Source: JBDTSW01 sp963797835
GTDB taxonomy: Bacteria > Actinomycetota > Thermoleophilia > Solirubrobacterales > 70-9
Assembly: GCA_963797835.1 (NCBI GenBank)
Contig: CAWCRN010000019.1
Location: forward strand, 62,001-126,000
Direction: 5' to 3'
Length of the DNA: 64,000 bases
Position 1 is the first letter of the stretch; every line of letters begins with the position of its first letter. Of the stretch, positions 29,101 through 37,451 are shown piece by piece. Made by a program: the position numbers and the translations under genes. The notes below the pieces were generated by a model, which was not told the DNA's origin, ran no database searches, and was given only the letters and a program-made list of their open reading frames with translations.

Positions 29101-29161
29101 TCACCTGCGGCGGCTTCGCCGCCTGACATGCTGCTTTCGGTGCTAAAGCACCTCATCTCAC
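29101..29161 (-). repeat. Two-hairpin intercistronic element, copy 1
   Basis: Read on the minus strand this holds hairpin GGTGC/GCACC (29152-29139), a linker containing GCATGTCAG, and hairpin GGCGGC/GCCGCC (about 29122-29108). It fills the gap between the stop at 29162 and the acpS start. About 50 of 60 positions match copy 2 at 57201-57260 in the same orientation. The pair 29141/29150 is T-A here and C-G there, so the stem is conserved by a compensatory change. Confidence 0.7.
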
Positions 29162-30748
29162 CTACTCCGAGACGCCGAGGACGATGCGGGTCTCGTCGCG
29201 ATCGTCGTCGCTGGCGGTGCCGAAGATGAGGTAGTCGAGGGCGTCGGTGTAGGGCTCGATGGCGTCGTAGTCGGGCGAGCCGTCCTCGTCGCCCTTCTCG
29301 GCCACCACCAGGAAGTCCTGAAGGGCGACGTAGGCGGCGGCCTCGTGGTCGCCGCCGAGCGCATCCGACGCCGCCTGGAAGCCCTCGGAGTCGCCGAGCG
29401 CCTCCGTCGGCTCGACTGCGTCCGCCGCCGGGCTGGAGCCGCCGAGCGCGGCCACGAGGAAGCCGTCGCGAAGCGCGACCTCGATCCCCTGGCCGGTCGG
29501 GCCGGCGAGCGAGAAGCCCTCCTCGGCTTCATCGAGAATCGGTGGGTCGGCGGAGCGGCCCGAGGCCTGTTCGAGTGGCTCGCGGGCCGCCTCGATCGTG
29601 GCCGCGGCCGCCTCGCCGTCGGTGGTCTGGACGATCGCGGCCGCCTCGAACGCGGCCTCGCTCGTCCCGGAGACGTAGAACGCGAGGTTGCCGACCCAGG
29701 AGAGGATGTCGTCCTCGAGGTCGAGCCCGGTCTGCGCCTCGATCACGCCGGCGATCGCCTCCGGATCGAGGGTGGGCTCGCCCAGCTGGGAACCCAGCGA
29801 GCCGAGGCCCGAAAGCGTCTCCCGCACCGTGGCGCCCGCGTCGGCGACCGCCACCCCAAGCCAAGCCTCGGCCGGCAGCGCCTGCAGGAGCTCGGTGTCG
29901 CCCCCGATCCCGTCGCCGCCCGCGGCCGACGCGTCGAGGGTGACGGTCTCGGTGGTCGCCCCCACCGAGATCGCGAGCGGCTCCTCCAGGAGCGGCCCCA
30001 ACGCCGCCCGAGCGGCGTCGATCTCGGCTCCATCGGCCTGAGACGCCTGGGCGGCGGCATCCAGAGCCGTGCCGAGGTCGAGCCACACCTCGGCGAGGGC
30101 GGACTCGTCGAGGTCGCCCACCTCCTCCGAAAACCCCTCGGCCTCGGCCAGCGACTCGCCCATCGACGCGTCGACCGCGGCCTTGAACGAGTCCTCGGTG
30201 CCGGCCACCATGAAGTCGCCCACCAGGCCGACCACCCCATCGGCCCCGGGGTCCGCGAGGTAGTCGGCTTCCTCGTACGAGCGCTCCTCGAACGCGGGGG
30301 CCGTGGAGGCGGCGGCCACATCGTCGAGGAACGTCTGTGCGGCGTCGGCGTCGGACACCTCGACGATGTACGCGGCATCCGCCATCCCGCCCGCGAACAC
30401 AGACGGCTCCAGCGAGCGGACGAAGATCGCGCCCTCGGAGCCCAGCCACGGCTCGATGTCCTCAGCGAAGGTCAGCTCGGTCCCGCCGGCGGCGAGCCCC
30501 TCGTCGATCAGCTCGACGATCTGCCGGTCGGGGTCGCTCACGTCGCCCAGCTTCGAGCTCAGCTCGACGATCGCCTCGGCGCGATCGCCCTCGGGCCGGA
30601 TCGTGGCCTCTCCGAACAGCGGCGCGTCCGGCGGCGCCAGCGACGCGAGCCCACTCGGCTCGTCCTCCCCGCAGCCCCCCGCGATGACGGAGAGAGCGCC
30701 GCCGAGCGCGAGCAGGGCGGCGCGGAACGTGTTCGGGGGGCCGGGCAC
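29162..30748 (-). CDS. DUF3352-like lipoprotein
   Basis: 528 residues, frame intact. Lipobox LSVIAGGC near residues 18-25, then a long extracytoplasmic part with PPDAPLFGEATIRPEGDR, a repeated FLDDVAA / FKAAVDASMGES-type architecture, WVGNLAFYVSG and the end IVLGVSE. This resembles the DUF3352 proteins of actinobacteria, whose function is unknown. It lies 27 nt after glmS and is probably co-transcribed with it. Confidence 0.7.
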   Translation of the reverse strand: MPGPPNTFRAALLALGGALSVIAGGCGEDEPSGLASLAPPDAPLFGEATIRPEGDRAEAIVELSSKLGDVSDPDRQIVELIDEGLAAGGTELTFAEDIEPWLGSEGAIFVRSLEPSVFAGGMADAAYIVEVSDADAAQTFLDDVAAASTAPAFEERSYEEADYLADPGADGVVGLVGDFMVAGTEDSFKAAVDASMGESLAEAEGFSEEVGDLDESALAEVWLDLGTALDAAAQASQADGAEIDAARAALGPLLEEPLAISVGATTETVTLDASAAGGDGIGGDTELLQALPAEAWLGVAVADAGATVRETLSGLGSLGSQLGEPTLDPEAIAGVIEAQTGLDLEDDILSWVGNLAFYVSGTSEAAFEAAAIVQTTDGEAAAATIEAAREPLEQASGRSADPPILDEAEEGFSLAGPTGQGIEVALRDGFLVAALGGSSPAADAVEPTEALGDSEGFQAASDALGGDHEAAAYVALQDFLVVAEKGDEDGSPDYDAIEPYTDALDYLIFGTASDDDRDETRIVLGVSE

Positions 30749-30775
30749 GAGCGCGGCACTCTAGCGCTGGCGACG

Positions 30776-32635
30776 CTACTCGACGGTGACGGTCTTCGCC
30801 AGGTTCCGGGGCTGGTCCACGTTAAGGCCCTTCATTCGGGCGACGTGGTAGGCGAGAAGCTGAAGCGGCACGATCGCGACGATCGGCTGCAGCACCCAGT
30901 CGGTGCGCGGGACCGCGATCGTCAGGTCGGCGGCCTCGCCCGCCTTGGCCGAGCCCTCGGTGGAGATCGAGATCACGTCGGCACCCCGCGCCCGGACCTC
31001 CTCCATGTTCGAGAGCATCTTCTCGAGAGTCGGGCTGTCGGTGGCCACGCAGACCACCGGCGTGGACTCGTCGAGCAGCGCGATCGGCCCGTGCTTCATC
31101 TCGCCGGCGGCGTATGCGTCGGAGGGGATGTAGGAGATCTCCTTCATCTTGAGCGCGCCCTCGAGGCAGATCGGAAGGCCGATGTTGCGGCCGAGATAGA
31201 GGAAGAAGCGGCCCTCGTGCTCGGCGCGGGCGACCGCCTTCACCTGCTCCTCCACCGAGTCGAGCGTCTCCTGCACCTTGTGGGGCATGCCCTTCAGCTC
31301 GAAGATCAGCTCGGTGAGCCGCTCGTCGGGGAGGGTCCCGCGCTGCTGCGCGATCCAAAGGCCCAGCAGGTACATGGCCGCCACCTGCGTGGTGAACGTC
31401 TTGGTGGCGGCGACCCCGATCTCGAGCCCGGCGCGGGTGTAGAGCACGGCGTCGGCGTCGCGCGTGGCCTGGCTTCCCATGATGTTCGTCAGCGCGAGCA
31501 CCGTGGCGCCGCGCTCGCGCGCGAGGCGCATCGCCGCCAGCGTGTCCGCGGTCTCGCCCGACTGGGTGATGCCGATCACCAGGTCGTCGTCGCCCACGAC
31601 CGGGTCGCGGTAGCGGTACTCGGAGGCGATGTCCATCTCCACGGGTACGCGCGCCCACTGCTCGATCGCATAGCGGCCCACGAGCCCGGCGTGGTAGGAG
31701 GTGCCGCAGGCGACGATCACGATCCGCCGCATGCCGGCGATGAACTCCGGCGAGATCTCGAGCTCGGAGAGGTCGACGCGGTCCTGGGCGGGGAGCCGGT
31801 CGGCGATCGTCTCAGCCACGGCGTCGGGCTGCTCGTCGATCTCCTTGCGCATGAACGTCGCGTAGCCGCCCTTCTCCGCGGCGTCCTCGTCCCAGGTGAT
31901 CTCCTGCGGCTCCCGGGCGACCTCGGTGCCCTGTGCGTCCGTGAGCACCGCCCCCTCGGGCGTGACCGTGACGATCTCGCCGTTCTCGATCGCGAGCGCG
32001 GTCCTGGTCTCGGCGAGGAAAGCGGGGATGGCCGACGCGAGGAACGTCTCCCCCTCTCCCAGGCCCACGATCAAGGGGCACTCCTGGCGGGCCGCGACGA
32101 GCGTCTCGGGCTGCTCGGCGTGCATCGCCGCGAACGCGTAGTGGCCGCGCAGCTCGTTGAAGGAGCGGCGGACCGCCTCGGTCAGGTCGCCCTCGTAGTT
32201 TCGCTCGATCAGGTGAGCGACGATCTCGGCGTCGGTCTCGGAGCTGAAGACGTGACCCTGCTCGGTCAGCTCGGCGCGCAGCTCGGTGTGGTTCTCGACG
32301 ATCCCGTTGAGGACGATCTGCACGTCGTCGGAGCAGTCTCCATGGGGGTGAGCGTTCTCCTCGGTGACGCGGCCGTGAGTGGCCCAGCGAGTGTGGGCGA
32401 GCCCGATCGTCGCGGGCGGCGCCGCCACGGCGACCGCGCCGTCGCCGTCGGGCTCGATCCCGGCGGCGGCGCGCAGGTTGGCGAGGTTGCCGACGGCGCG
32501 CACCGAGTCGATCCGGCCGTCCGAGAGCAGCGAGATCCCAGCCGAGTCATACCCGCGGTACTCGAGCTTCTCGAGCCCGGCGACCAGCAGGTCCCGGCAG
32601 GGACGCCTGCCTACGTATCCGACGATTCCACACAT
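30776..32635 (-). CDS. glmS: Glutamine-fructose-6-phosphate aminotransferase (isomerizing)
   Basis: 619 residues, frame intact. The N-terminal glutaminase has its Cys nucleophile at position 2 (MCGIVGYVG), plus YRGYDSAG and THGRVTEENAHPH. Two SIS sugar-isomerase domains follow (ACGTSYHAGLVGRYA, TQSGETADTLAAMR, LGRNIGLPICLEGALKMKEI) and the C-terminus is NLAKTVTVE. It makes glucosamine-6-phosphate for peptidoglycan precursors; glmM at 34605-35951 supplies the next step. TACCCT lies 16 nt upstream. Only 46 nt separate it from the preceding gene, too short for a glmS ribozyme. Confidence 0.97.
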   Translation of the reverse strand: MCGIVGYVGRRPCRDLLVAGLEKLEYRGYDSAGISLLSDGRIDSVRAVGNLANLRAAAGIEPDGDGAVAVAAPPATIGLAHTRWATHGRVTEENAHPHGDCSDDVQIVLNGIVENHTELRAELTEQGHVFSSETDAEIVAHLIERNYEGDLTEAVRRSFNELRGHYAFAAMHAEQPETLVAARQECPLIVGLGEGETFLASAIPAFLAETRTALAIENGEIVTVTPEGAVLTDAQGTEVAREPQEITWDEDAAEKGGYATFMRKEIDEQPDAVAETIADRLPAQDRVDLSELEISPEFIAGMRRIVIVACGTSYHAGLVGRYAIEQWARVPVEMDIASEYRYRDPVVGDDDLVIGITQSGETADTLAAMRLARERGATVLALTNIMGSQATRDADAVLYTRAGLEIGVAATKTFTTQVAAMYLLGLWIAQQRGTLPDERLTELIFELKGMPHKVQETLDSVEEQVKAVARAEHEGRFFLYLGRNIGLPICLEGALKMKEISYIPSDAYAAGEMKHGPIALLDESTPVVCVATDSPTLEKMLSNMEEVRARGADVISISTEGSAKAGEAADLTIAVPRTDWVLQPIVAIVPLQLLAYHVARMKGLNVDQPRNLAKTVTVE

Positions 32636-32681
32636 GAGACGGGACCGGCAAAGGGTAGAGGGACGGAAGCTGGCTCCCCGG

Positions 32682-33452
32682 CTACGCCGTCGATTCGCGC
32701 TTGACCTGGGAGCCGCCCACGATCGCGTCCTCGCCGGAGGGGAAGCGAACCCACGCCTTGTTGCCGCCGTCGTAGTCGGGCGCCCACAGCACCAGGGTGG
32801 CCTCGTCGCGCTCGGCGGCGTCGGGCGGGCCGATCGAGACCGGCTCGGAGCCCTCCTCGGCGAGGTCGCGCCAGACCTGCACGAAGGGGTTCTCCTCCCA
32901 CTCGTCGCCGATCGTGGTCGGCTCCTTGTGGCCGGGGTGGACACGCGTCTCCGGCGGCAGCTTCATCAGCCTGTCCATCACCGACGCCTTCAGATCCTCG
33001 AACCCGGTCGCGCCCGGGGCTCGCGTGCCGCCCACGGTCCCCTTGAAGAGGACGTCGGCGGTCAGGACGTCGGCGTCGCCGATCCGCAGCGCGAGGTGGT
33101 CGGCGCAGTGACCGGGGGTGTGGATCGCCTCGATCCGCAGGCCGCCGGTCTCGACCACGTCGCCGTCGTCGATCGTCTCGGCGACCTTGACCTCCAGCAG
33201 CTCCGCCGCCTTTGGGTGCGCCAGGATCGGGACGCCGAAGCGGCTCGCCAGCTCCTCGACCCCGAGCACGTGGTCCCAGTGATGGTGGGTCAGCAGGACG
33301 TGCGTGATCTCGGTGCCCTCGCGCTCGGCGCGCTCGACCAGCGGCTCGACGACCCCGTTCGCGTCGATGAAGACGCCGGTGCCGCCCGGCTCGTCGCAGA
33401 CGAAGTAGGCGTTGGAGAGGAACTCCGGGGACTCGACGCGTTGCAGGATCAA
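32682..33452 (-). CDS. Metallo-beta-lactamase-fold hydrolase (glyoxalase II-like)
   Basis: 256 residues, frame intact. The metal motif is THHHWDH, with further ligands in HTPGHCADH and HPGHKEPT. The TTG start has GAGGAGG just upstream. It starts 9 nt after the alcohol dehydrogenase stop. In mycobacteria the mycothiol-dependent formaldehyde dehydrogenase (mscR) has an MBL-fold neighbour, so hydrolysis of an S-formyl or related thiol conjugate is a reasonable inference here. The thiol used is not shown by the sequence. Confidence 0.82.
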   Translation of the reverse strand: MILQRVESPEFLSNAYFVCDEPGGTGVFIDANGVVEPLVERAEREGTEITHVLLTHHHWDHVLGVEELASRFGVPILAHPKAAELLEVKVAETIDDGDVVETGGLRIEAIHTPGHCADHLALRIGDADVLTADVLFKGTVGGTRAPGATGFEDLKASVMDRLMKLPPETRVHPGHKEPTTIGDEWEENPFVQVWRDLAEEGSEPVSIGPPDAAERDEATLVLWAPDYDGGNKAWVRFPSGEDAIVGGSQVKRESTA

Positions 33453-33461
33453 GGCTCCTCC

Positions 33462-34569
33462 TCAGTCGTACTGGATCACGCTGCGGATCCCGTCCTGGGC
33501 CTCCATCAGCTCGAAGCCGCGGTTGACCTCGTCCAGGGTCAGGTGGTGCGAGATGAACGGGTCGACGTCGATCTTTCCCTCCATCCACAGATCGACCAGC
33601 TTCGGCACGCCCTCGCGGCCCTTCACGGTCCCGAACGACGACCCCGCCACGCGGCGGCCGGTGATCAGGAAGCGGGGGATGATGTCGAGCGTCTCGCCCT
33701 TGCCCGCGACGCCGACCATCGTCGCCAGGCCCCACGCCATCCGGGCCGACTCGACCGCCTGGCGCATCACCTTGACGTTCCCGGTCGCCTCGAACGTGTA
33801 GTCGGCGCCGAAGCCGTCGGTTTCCTCCAGCACCTTCTCGACCACGTCCTCGCCCCCGATCATCGTCTCGGTCGCGCCCTGGCCCTTCGCCAGCTCGAGG
33901 CGGTCCTCGGAGAGGTCGACTGCGATGATCCGCTCGGCGCCCTGGAGGCGGCAGCCGGCGACGGCGCCGAGCCCGACCATCCCGGCGCCGAAGACGACGC
34001 AGGTCGAGCCCTCCTTGACCTGAGCGGTGTTCATCGCCGCGCCGAGCCCCGTCGAGAGGCCGCAGGCGAACAGGCAGGCCCCCTCCATCGGCGCCTCGGG
34101 GTCGATCTTCGCGAGCGCGATCTCCGGCATCACCGTCGCCTCTGCGAAGGTCGAGGTGCCCATGAAGTGGCGGATCTCCTCGCCGTCGCGGCTGAGGCGC
34201 GTGGTGCCGTCGGGCAGGTAGCCCTTGCCCTGCTGCTCGCGGATCGCGAGGCAGAGGTTGGTCCGCGGGTCGAGGCAGTGGACGCACTTCCCGCACTGTG
34301 GCGAGAACAACGTCACCACGTGGTCGCCCGGCGCCACCGAGGTGACCCCGCCGCCGACCGCCTCGACCACACCCGCCCCTTCGTGGCCTAGCACCGTGGG
34401 CGCGTATCCCGACGGATCGACGCCCGAGGCCGTGTACAGGTCCGTGTGGCAGACACCGCAGGCTGACAAGGCGAACCAGCACCTCGTCGGGCCCCGGGTC
34501 TGCCAGGTCGAGCTCCTGCACCCGCAGGGGCTCGCCGAACTCCTCCAGTACCGCCGCGCGGATCCTCAT
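33462..34569 (-). CDS. Zinc-dependent class III-type alcohol dehydrogenase (MscR-like)
   Basis: Medium-chain dehydrogenase of about 368 residues. Catalytic zinc ligands are in SACGVCHTD and LGHEGAGVVE; the structural zinc Cys cluster is in SPQCGKCVHCLDPRTNLC; NAD binding is in VFGAGMVGLGAVAG. The class III signature and the MBL-fold neighbour suggest thiol-dependent formaldehyde or nitrosothiol oxidoreductase activity. One frameshift near 34465 separates the N-terminus (MRIRAAVLEEFGEPLRVQEL). The ATG at 34569 has GGAGG 6 nt upstream. Confidence 0.87.
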
Positions 34570-34604
34570 GCTGAACCTCCTGTTCGCAGTCGGATCGGAG
34601 ACTA

Positions 34605-35951
34605 TTACTGCAGCTCGCGCTCGACGAGTGCCACCAGCCTCCCGCACACCGCCTCGCACTCGGCCTCGTCGGGGGCCTCGACCATCACCCGCACGAGCGG
34701 CTCCGTCCCGGAGGGGCGTACCAGGACCCTCCCGCGCCCCTCGAGCGCCTCGCTCTCGCGCTCCACCGCCTCCCAGAGGGCCTGGGCGCCGGCCACCGCG
34801 CCACGGTCCGCCACCTCGACGTTTCGCAGGAGCTGAGGCAGACGGGTGAACGGGCGGGCCTCGGCCAGGGAGCCGGAGCCGAGCGCGGCCGCGGTCAGCA
34901 GGGCCGCGGCGATGCCGTCCCCGGTTGGGGCGAAGTCGGTCCAGATGATGTGGCCCGACTGCTCGCCCCCCAGGTTCCAGCCCTGTTCGCGGAGCTCGGC
35001 GGAGACATGGCGGTCGCCTACGTCTGTGGTGGCGACCTCGAAGCCCGCCCGGCCCATCGCCTGGTGGAAGCCGTAGTTGGTCATCACCGTGACCGCGACC
35101 CCTCCGCCAAGGCGCCCCGTCTCGCGCAGGTGGCCCGCCGCGATCGCGATCAGCTCGTCGCCGTCGCGGATGGCCCCCGTCGAGTCCACGGCGACGACGC
35201 GGTCGCCGTCGCCGTCGAACGCGAAGCCGATGTCTGCGCCAGCCGAGACGACCCGCTCCGCCAAGGCCTCGGGATGGGTCGAGCCCACGCCGTCGTTGAT
35301 GTTGCGGCCGTCGGGCTCGTCGCCGATCGTGACGACGGTGGCGCCCAGGCGCTCGAAGATCTGCGGCGCGGCGCGGTACGTCGCCCCATGGGCACAGTCC
35401 AGCGCGACGGTACGCCCCGAGAGGTCGAGGTCGAAGGTGCTGTGGAGCTCGCGCAGGTAGTCGGCCAGGGCAGCCTCCAGAGACTGGACCCGCCCGAGCG
35501 TCTCGGCCGAGTGGCTCACGCCCTCGGCGGCCGGCTCGCCCTCGAGGCGGTCGTGGACGAACCCCTCCAGGCGGGCCTCCGCCTGATTGTCCAGCTTGGC
35601 CCCGTCCGCGCCGAAGAACTTGATGCCGTTGTCGCGCCACGGATTGTGCGATGCCGAGACGACCGCGGCGAGGTCCAGCCCGTGGCGGCGGGCCAGGATC
35701 GACGCGGCCGGGGTCGGGAGGACCCCGCCGAGCAGCGCGTCCCCCCCGCCCTGCGCGATGCCTGCGGCCAGCGCCGCCTCCAGCATCGGCCCCGAGTCGC
35801 GGGTGTCGCGGACGATCAGCACCTGGGGGCGCTCGGAGGCCGCCGTCTCGGCCGCGGCATGGCCGAGTGCGGTCGCGAGCTCCGCCGTCAGCACCTCGCC
35901 CGCGACCCCACGGAAGCCGTCGGTGCCGAAGAGCTTCTTGGTTTCAGTCAT
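34605..35951 (-). CDS. glmM: Phosphoglucosamine mutase
   Basis: 448 residues, frame intact. The active-site phosphoserine loop is VVSASHNP, the metal loop is DGDGDR, sugar binding is GGEQSGH and phosphate binding is RPSGTEPLVR. It converts glucosamine-6-phosphate to glucosamine-1-phosphate for UDP-GlcNAc. The N-terminus KKLFGTDGFRGVAG is standard. It lies downstream of rplM-rpsI as in other actinobacteria, across a structured 150-nt spacer. Confidence 0.97.
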   Translation of the reverse strand: MTETKKLFGTDGFRGVAGEVLTAELATALGHAAAETAASERPQVLIVRDTRDSGPMLEAALAAGIAQGGGDALLGGVLPTPAASILARRHGLDLAAVVSASHNPWRDNGIKFFGADGAKLDNQAEARLEGFVHDRLEGEPAAEGVSHSAETLGRVQSLEAALADYLRELHSTFDLDLSGRTVALDCAHGATYRAAPQIFERLGATVVTIGDEPDGRNINDGVGSTHPEALAERVVSAGADIGFAFDGDGDRVVAVDSTGAIRDGDELIAIAAGHLRETGRLGGGVAVTVMTNYGFHQAMGRAGFEVATTDVGDRHVSAELREQGWNLGGEQSGHIIWTDFAPTGDGIAAALLTAAALGSGSLAEARPFTRLPQLLRNVEVADRGAVAGAQALWEAVERESEALEGRGRVLVRPSGTEPLVRVMVEAPDEAECEAVCGRLVALVERELQ

Positions 35952-35985
35952 GGGAGGCCGTGAAAACCGAGTGAGGCAAGGATCT

Positions 35986-36066
35986 CGCGCTTCGCGCTCG
36001 CAACGCGCTTTGCGCTCGGAGGGTGCCGAAGCGAGCGTAGTGAAGACCTACGTGAGCGAGGCACCC
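35986..36066. other. Structured spacer between rpsI and glmM
   Basis: Two near-identical 15-mers (CGCGCTTCGCGCTCG at 35986 and CGCGCTTTGCGCTCG at 36004), each a small hairpin, are followed by a larger stem. GGGTGCC (36021-36027) pairs with GGCACCC (36060-36066), and CGTAG (36036-36040) pairs with CTACG (36048-36052) inside it. No ORF or terminator T-run is present. It could be a processing site, attenuator or small RNA on either strand. Confidence 0.5.
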
Positions 36067-36103
36067 GACCGAGGACGCCGCATCGCGAAGGTTTGCAGCG
36101 GCC

Positions 36104-36922
36104 TCAGCGCTTCGAGAACTGCGGCCGTTTTCTGGCCTTCTTGAGCCCGGCCTTGCGGCGCTCCTTCTCGCGGGCGTCGCGAGTGAGGAAACCGCGGCGC
36201 TTCAGCTCGCCGCGCAGCTCCGGGTCGATCTCCGTCAGGGCGCGGGCGATTCCGTGCCTCACGGCCCCCGCCTGGCCGCCGACGCCGCCGCCGTGGACGC
36301 GGACGCGGACGTCAACGGTGCTCTCGTAGCCGGCGGTGACCAACGGCTGGCGGGCCATGGTCTGGTGCTGGTGGCGCGGGAAGTACTCGTCGAGCTGGCG
36401 CGAGTTGATCTCGAACGCCCCGCTGCCCGACCTGACGACCACGCGGGCGATGGCGCTCTTGCGCTTGCCCGTCGCCTGGACGCTGGTGTCGGCGGCCAGC
36501 TTGACCGCCTCGCGGGCGACCGGCTCGTCGGCCACGACGTCGCCCTCGGCCTCCGCCTCCGCGCGGGCGCGCTCCTCGGCCTCGGCCTCGGCCCGCGCCC
36601 TCTCCTCCGCCGACAGTTCGCGCTCGGGCTCGAGCGCGATCGGCTCGAGGTCGGCCCCGGGGGCCTGATCCTTCGCCTTCGGGGTTTCGGCAGCGGGCTC
36701 CTCTGCGGGTACCTGCTCTGCGGGCTGGTCTGCCTGCGGCTCCGCCGGCTCTTCGCCAGATGAGGGGTCAGACCCCTCGTCGGACTCAGGTTCGGGCGCC
36801 GTCTCGGCTTGGGTGTCTGACCCCGCGTCTGCCTCTTCGGCCTGGGGCTCCTCGGGCTGAGGCTCCTCGGCCTGCGGCTCCTCGGGCTCGGCGCCCTCGT
36901 CCTGCTGCTCTTCGTCGGCCAT
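36104..36922 (-). CDS. rpsI: Ribosomal protein uS9 with a very long acidic N-terminal extension
   Basis: The last ~124 residues are ordinary S9: ATGKRKSAIARVVV, EYFPRHQHQTMARQPL, HGGGVGGQAGAVRHGIARAL, and the C-terminal tail KARKRPQFSKR that reaches the P-site tRNA. Ahead of it lie about 145 residues rich in Glu, Pro and Ala (EEPQAEEPQPEEPQAEE, then ERARAEAEAEERARAEAEA). That doubles the protein to 272 residues against about 130 in E. coli. The frame is intact and the ATG at 36922 is coupled to rplM by TGATG, so the extension is probably translated. The extension contains a REP-like palindrome. Confidence 0.93.
   Translation of the reverse strand: MADEEQQDEGAEPEEPQAEEPQPEEPQAEEADAGSDTQAETAPEPESDEGSDPSSGEEPAEPQADQPAEQVPAEEPAAETPKAKDQAPGADLEPIALEPERELSAEERARAEAEAEERARAEAEAEGDVVADEPVAREAVKLAADTSVQATGKRKSAIARVVVRSGSGAFEINSRQLDEYFPRHQHQTMARQPLVTAGYESTVDVRVRVHGGGVGGQAGAVRHGIARALTEIDPELRGELKRRGFLTRDAREKERRKAGLKKARKRPQFSKR
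36762..36824. repeat. REP-like palindromes inside the rpsI extension
   Basis: GAGGGGTC-A-GACCCCTC (36762-36778) is a perfect palindrome with 8-base arms. About 40 nt on, GTCTGACCCC (36815-36824) repeats half of it. Both encode G-S-D in the acidic extension. Palindromes of the GGGGTCAGACCCC kind occur as dispersed repeats in many genomes (from memory), so an element inserted in frame is possible. Confidence 0.5.
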
Positions 36923-37356
36923 CAGGCGTCGACCTCCATCGGCTTGGGCTGCTGCGCCTGGTGCGGGTGTTCGGGGCCCGCATAGACGTGAAGCTTGGTG
37001 ATCTGCTGGCGCGCGAGCCGGTTCTTCGGGAGCATGCCCCTGACCGCCTTGCGGATGACCTCCTCCGGCTGGCGGTCAAGCATCTCCTGGAGCGTCCGCG
37101 ACTTGATGCCACCGGGGTACCCGGTGTGCCGGTAGTAGACCTTGTCGGCGCGCTTGTTGCCGGTAACCCGGATCTTTTCCGCGTTGACGACGACCACGTA
37201 GTCGCCGGTGTCGCAGTGGGGCGTGTACTCGGGCTTACGCTTGCCTCGCAGCGCATCGGCGACCTGGGTCGCGAGCCGACCCAGGGTCTTCCCCTCGGCA
37301 TCGACGACGTACCAGTCGCGCTGGCGATTCTCGGGTGTGGCAACGAACGTTTTCAT
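36922..37356 (-). CDS. rplM: Ribosomal protein uL13
   Basis: 144 residues, frame intact: WYVVDAEGKTLGRLATQVA, KPEYTPHCDTGDYVVVVNA, YRHTGYPGGIKSRTLQEML and AVRGMLPKNRLARQQI are standard for uL13 of the 50S subunit. It is the first gene of rplM-rpsI. Its likely promoter TATCAT (complement of 37427-37432) lies about 70 nt upstream, leaving room for a leader. Confidence 0.97.
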   Translation of the reverse strand: MKTFVATPENRQRDWYVVDAEGKTLGRLATQVADALRGKRKPEYTPHCDTGDYVVVVNAEKIRVTGNKRADKVYYRHTGYPGGIKSRTLQEMLDRQPEEVIRKAVRGMLPKNRLARQQITKLHVYAGPEHPHQAQQPKPMEVDA

Positions 37357-37426
37357 CGGAAGTTGCGGATGCGGCGTCGCATCGCGGAAAAGCCGCGCCC
37401 GTGGCCCCACGTCGCGCGGCCAGCGC

Positions 37427-37436
37427 ATGATAGACA
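37427..37436. promoter_or_regulatory. Overlapping divergent -10 elements, rplM / M23 gene
   Basis: ATGATAGACA gives TATCAT on the minus strand (for rplM) and TAGACA on the plus strand (for the M23 gene, ATG 15 nt later), sharing the central TA. It fits ANNNTANNNT with one mismatch. Confidence 0.4.
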
Positions 37437-37451
37437 CTCGGCCGCGGGCGA

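Noticed and set aside
29345..32704. A 1119-codon open frame on the plus strand opposite the DUF3352-like gene and glmS
   Set aside because: High-GC codon bias opens antisense frames; glmS and the lipoprotein on the other strand are clear families and this frame shows no recognisable domain.
30776..32704. A glmS ribozyme upstream of glmS
   Set aside because: Only 46 nt separate glmS from the upstream gene, too short for the ribozyme core.
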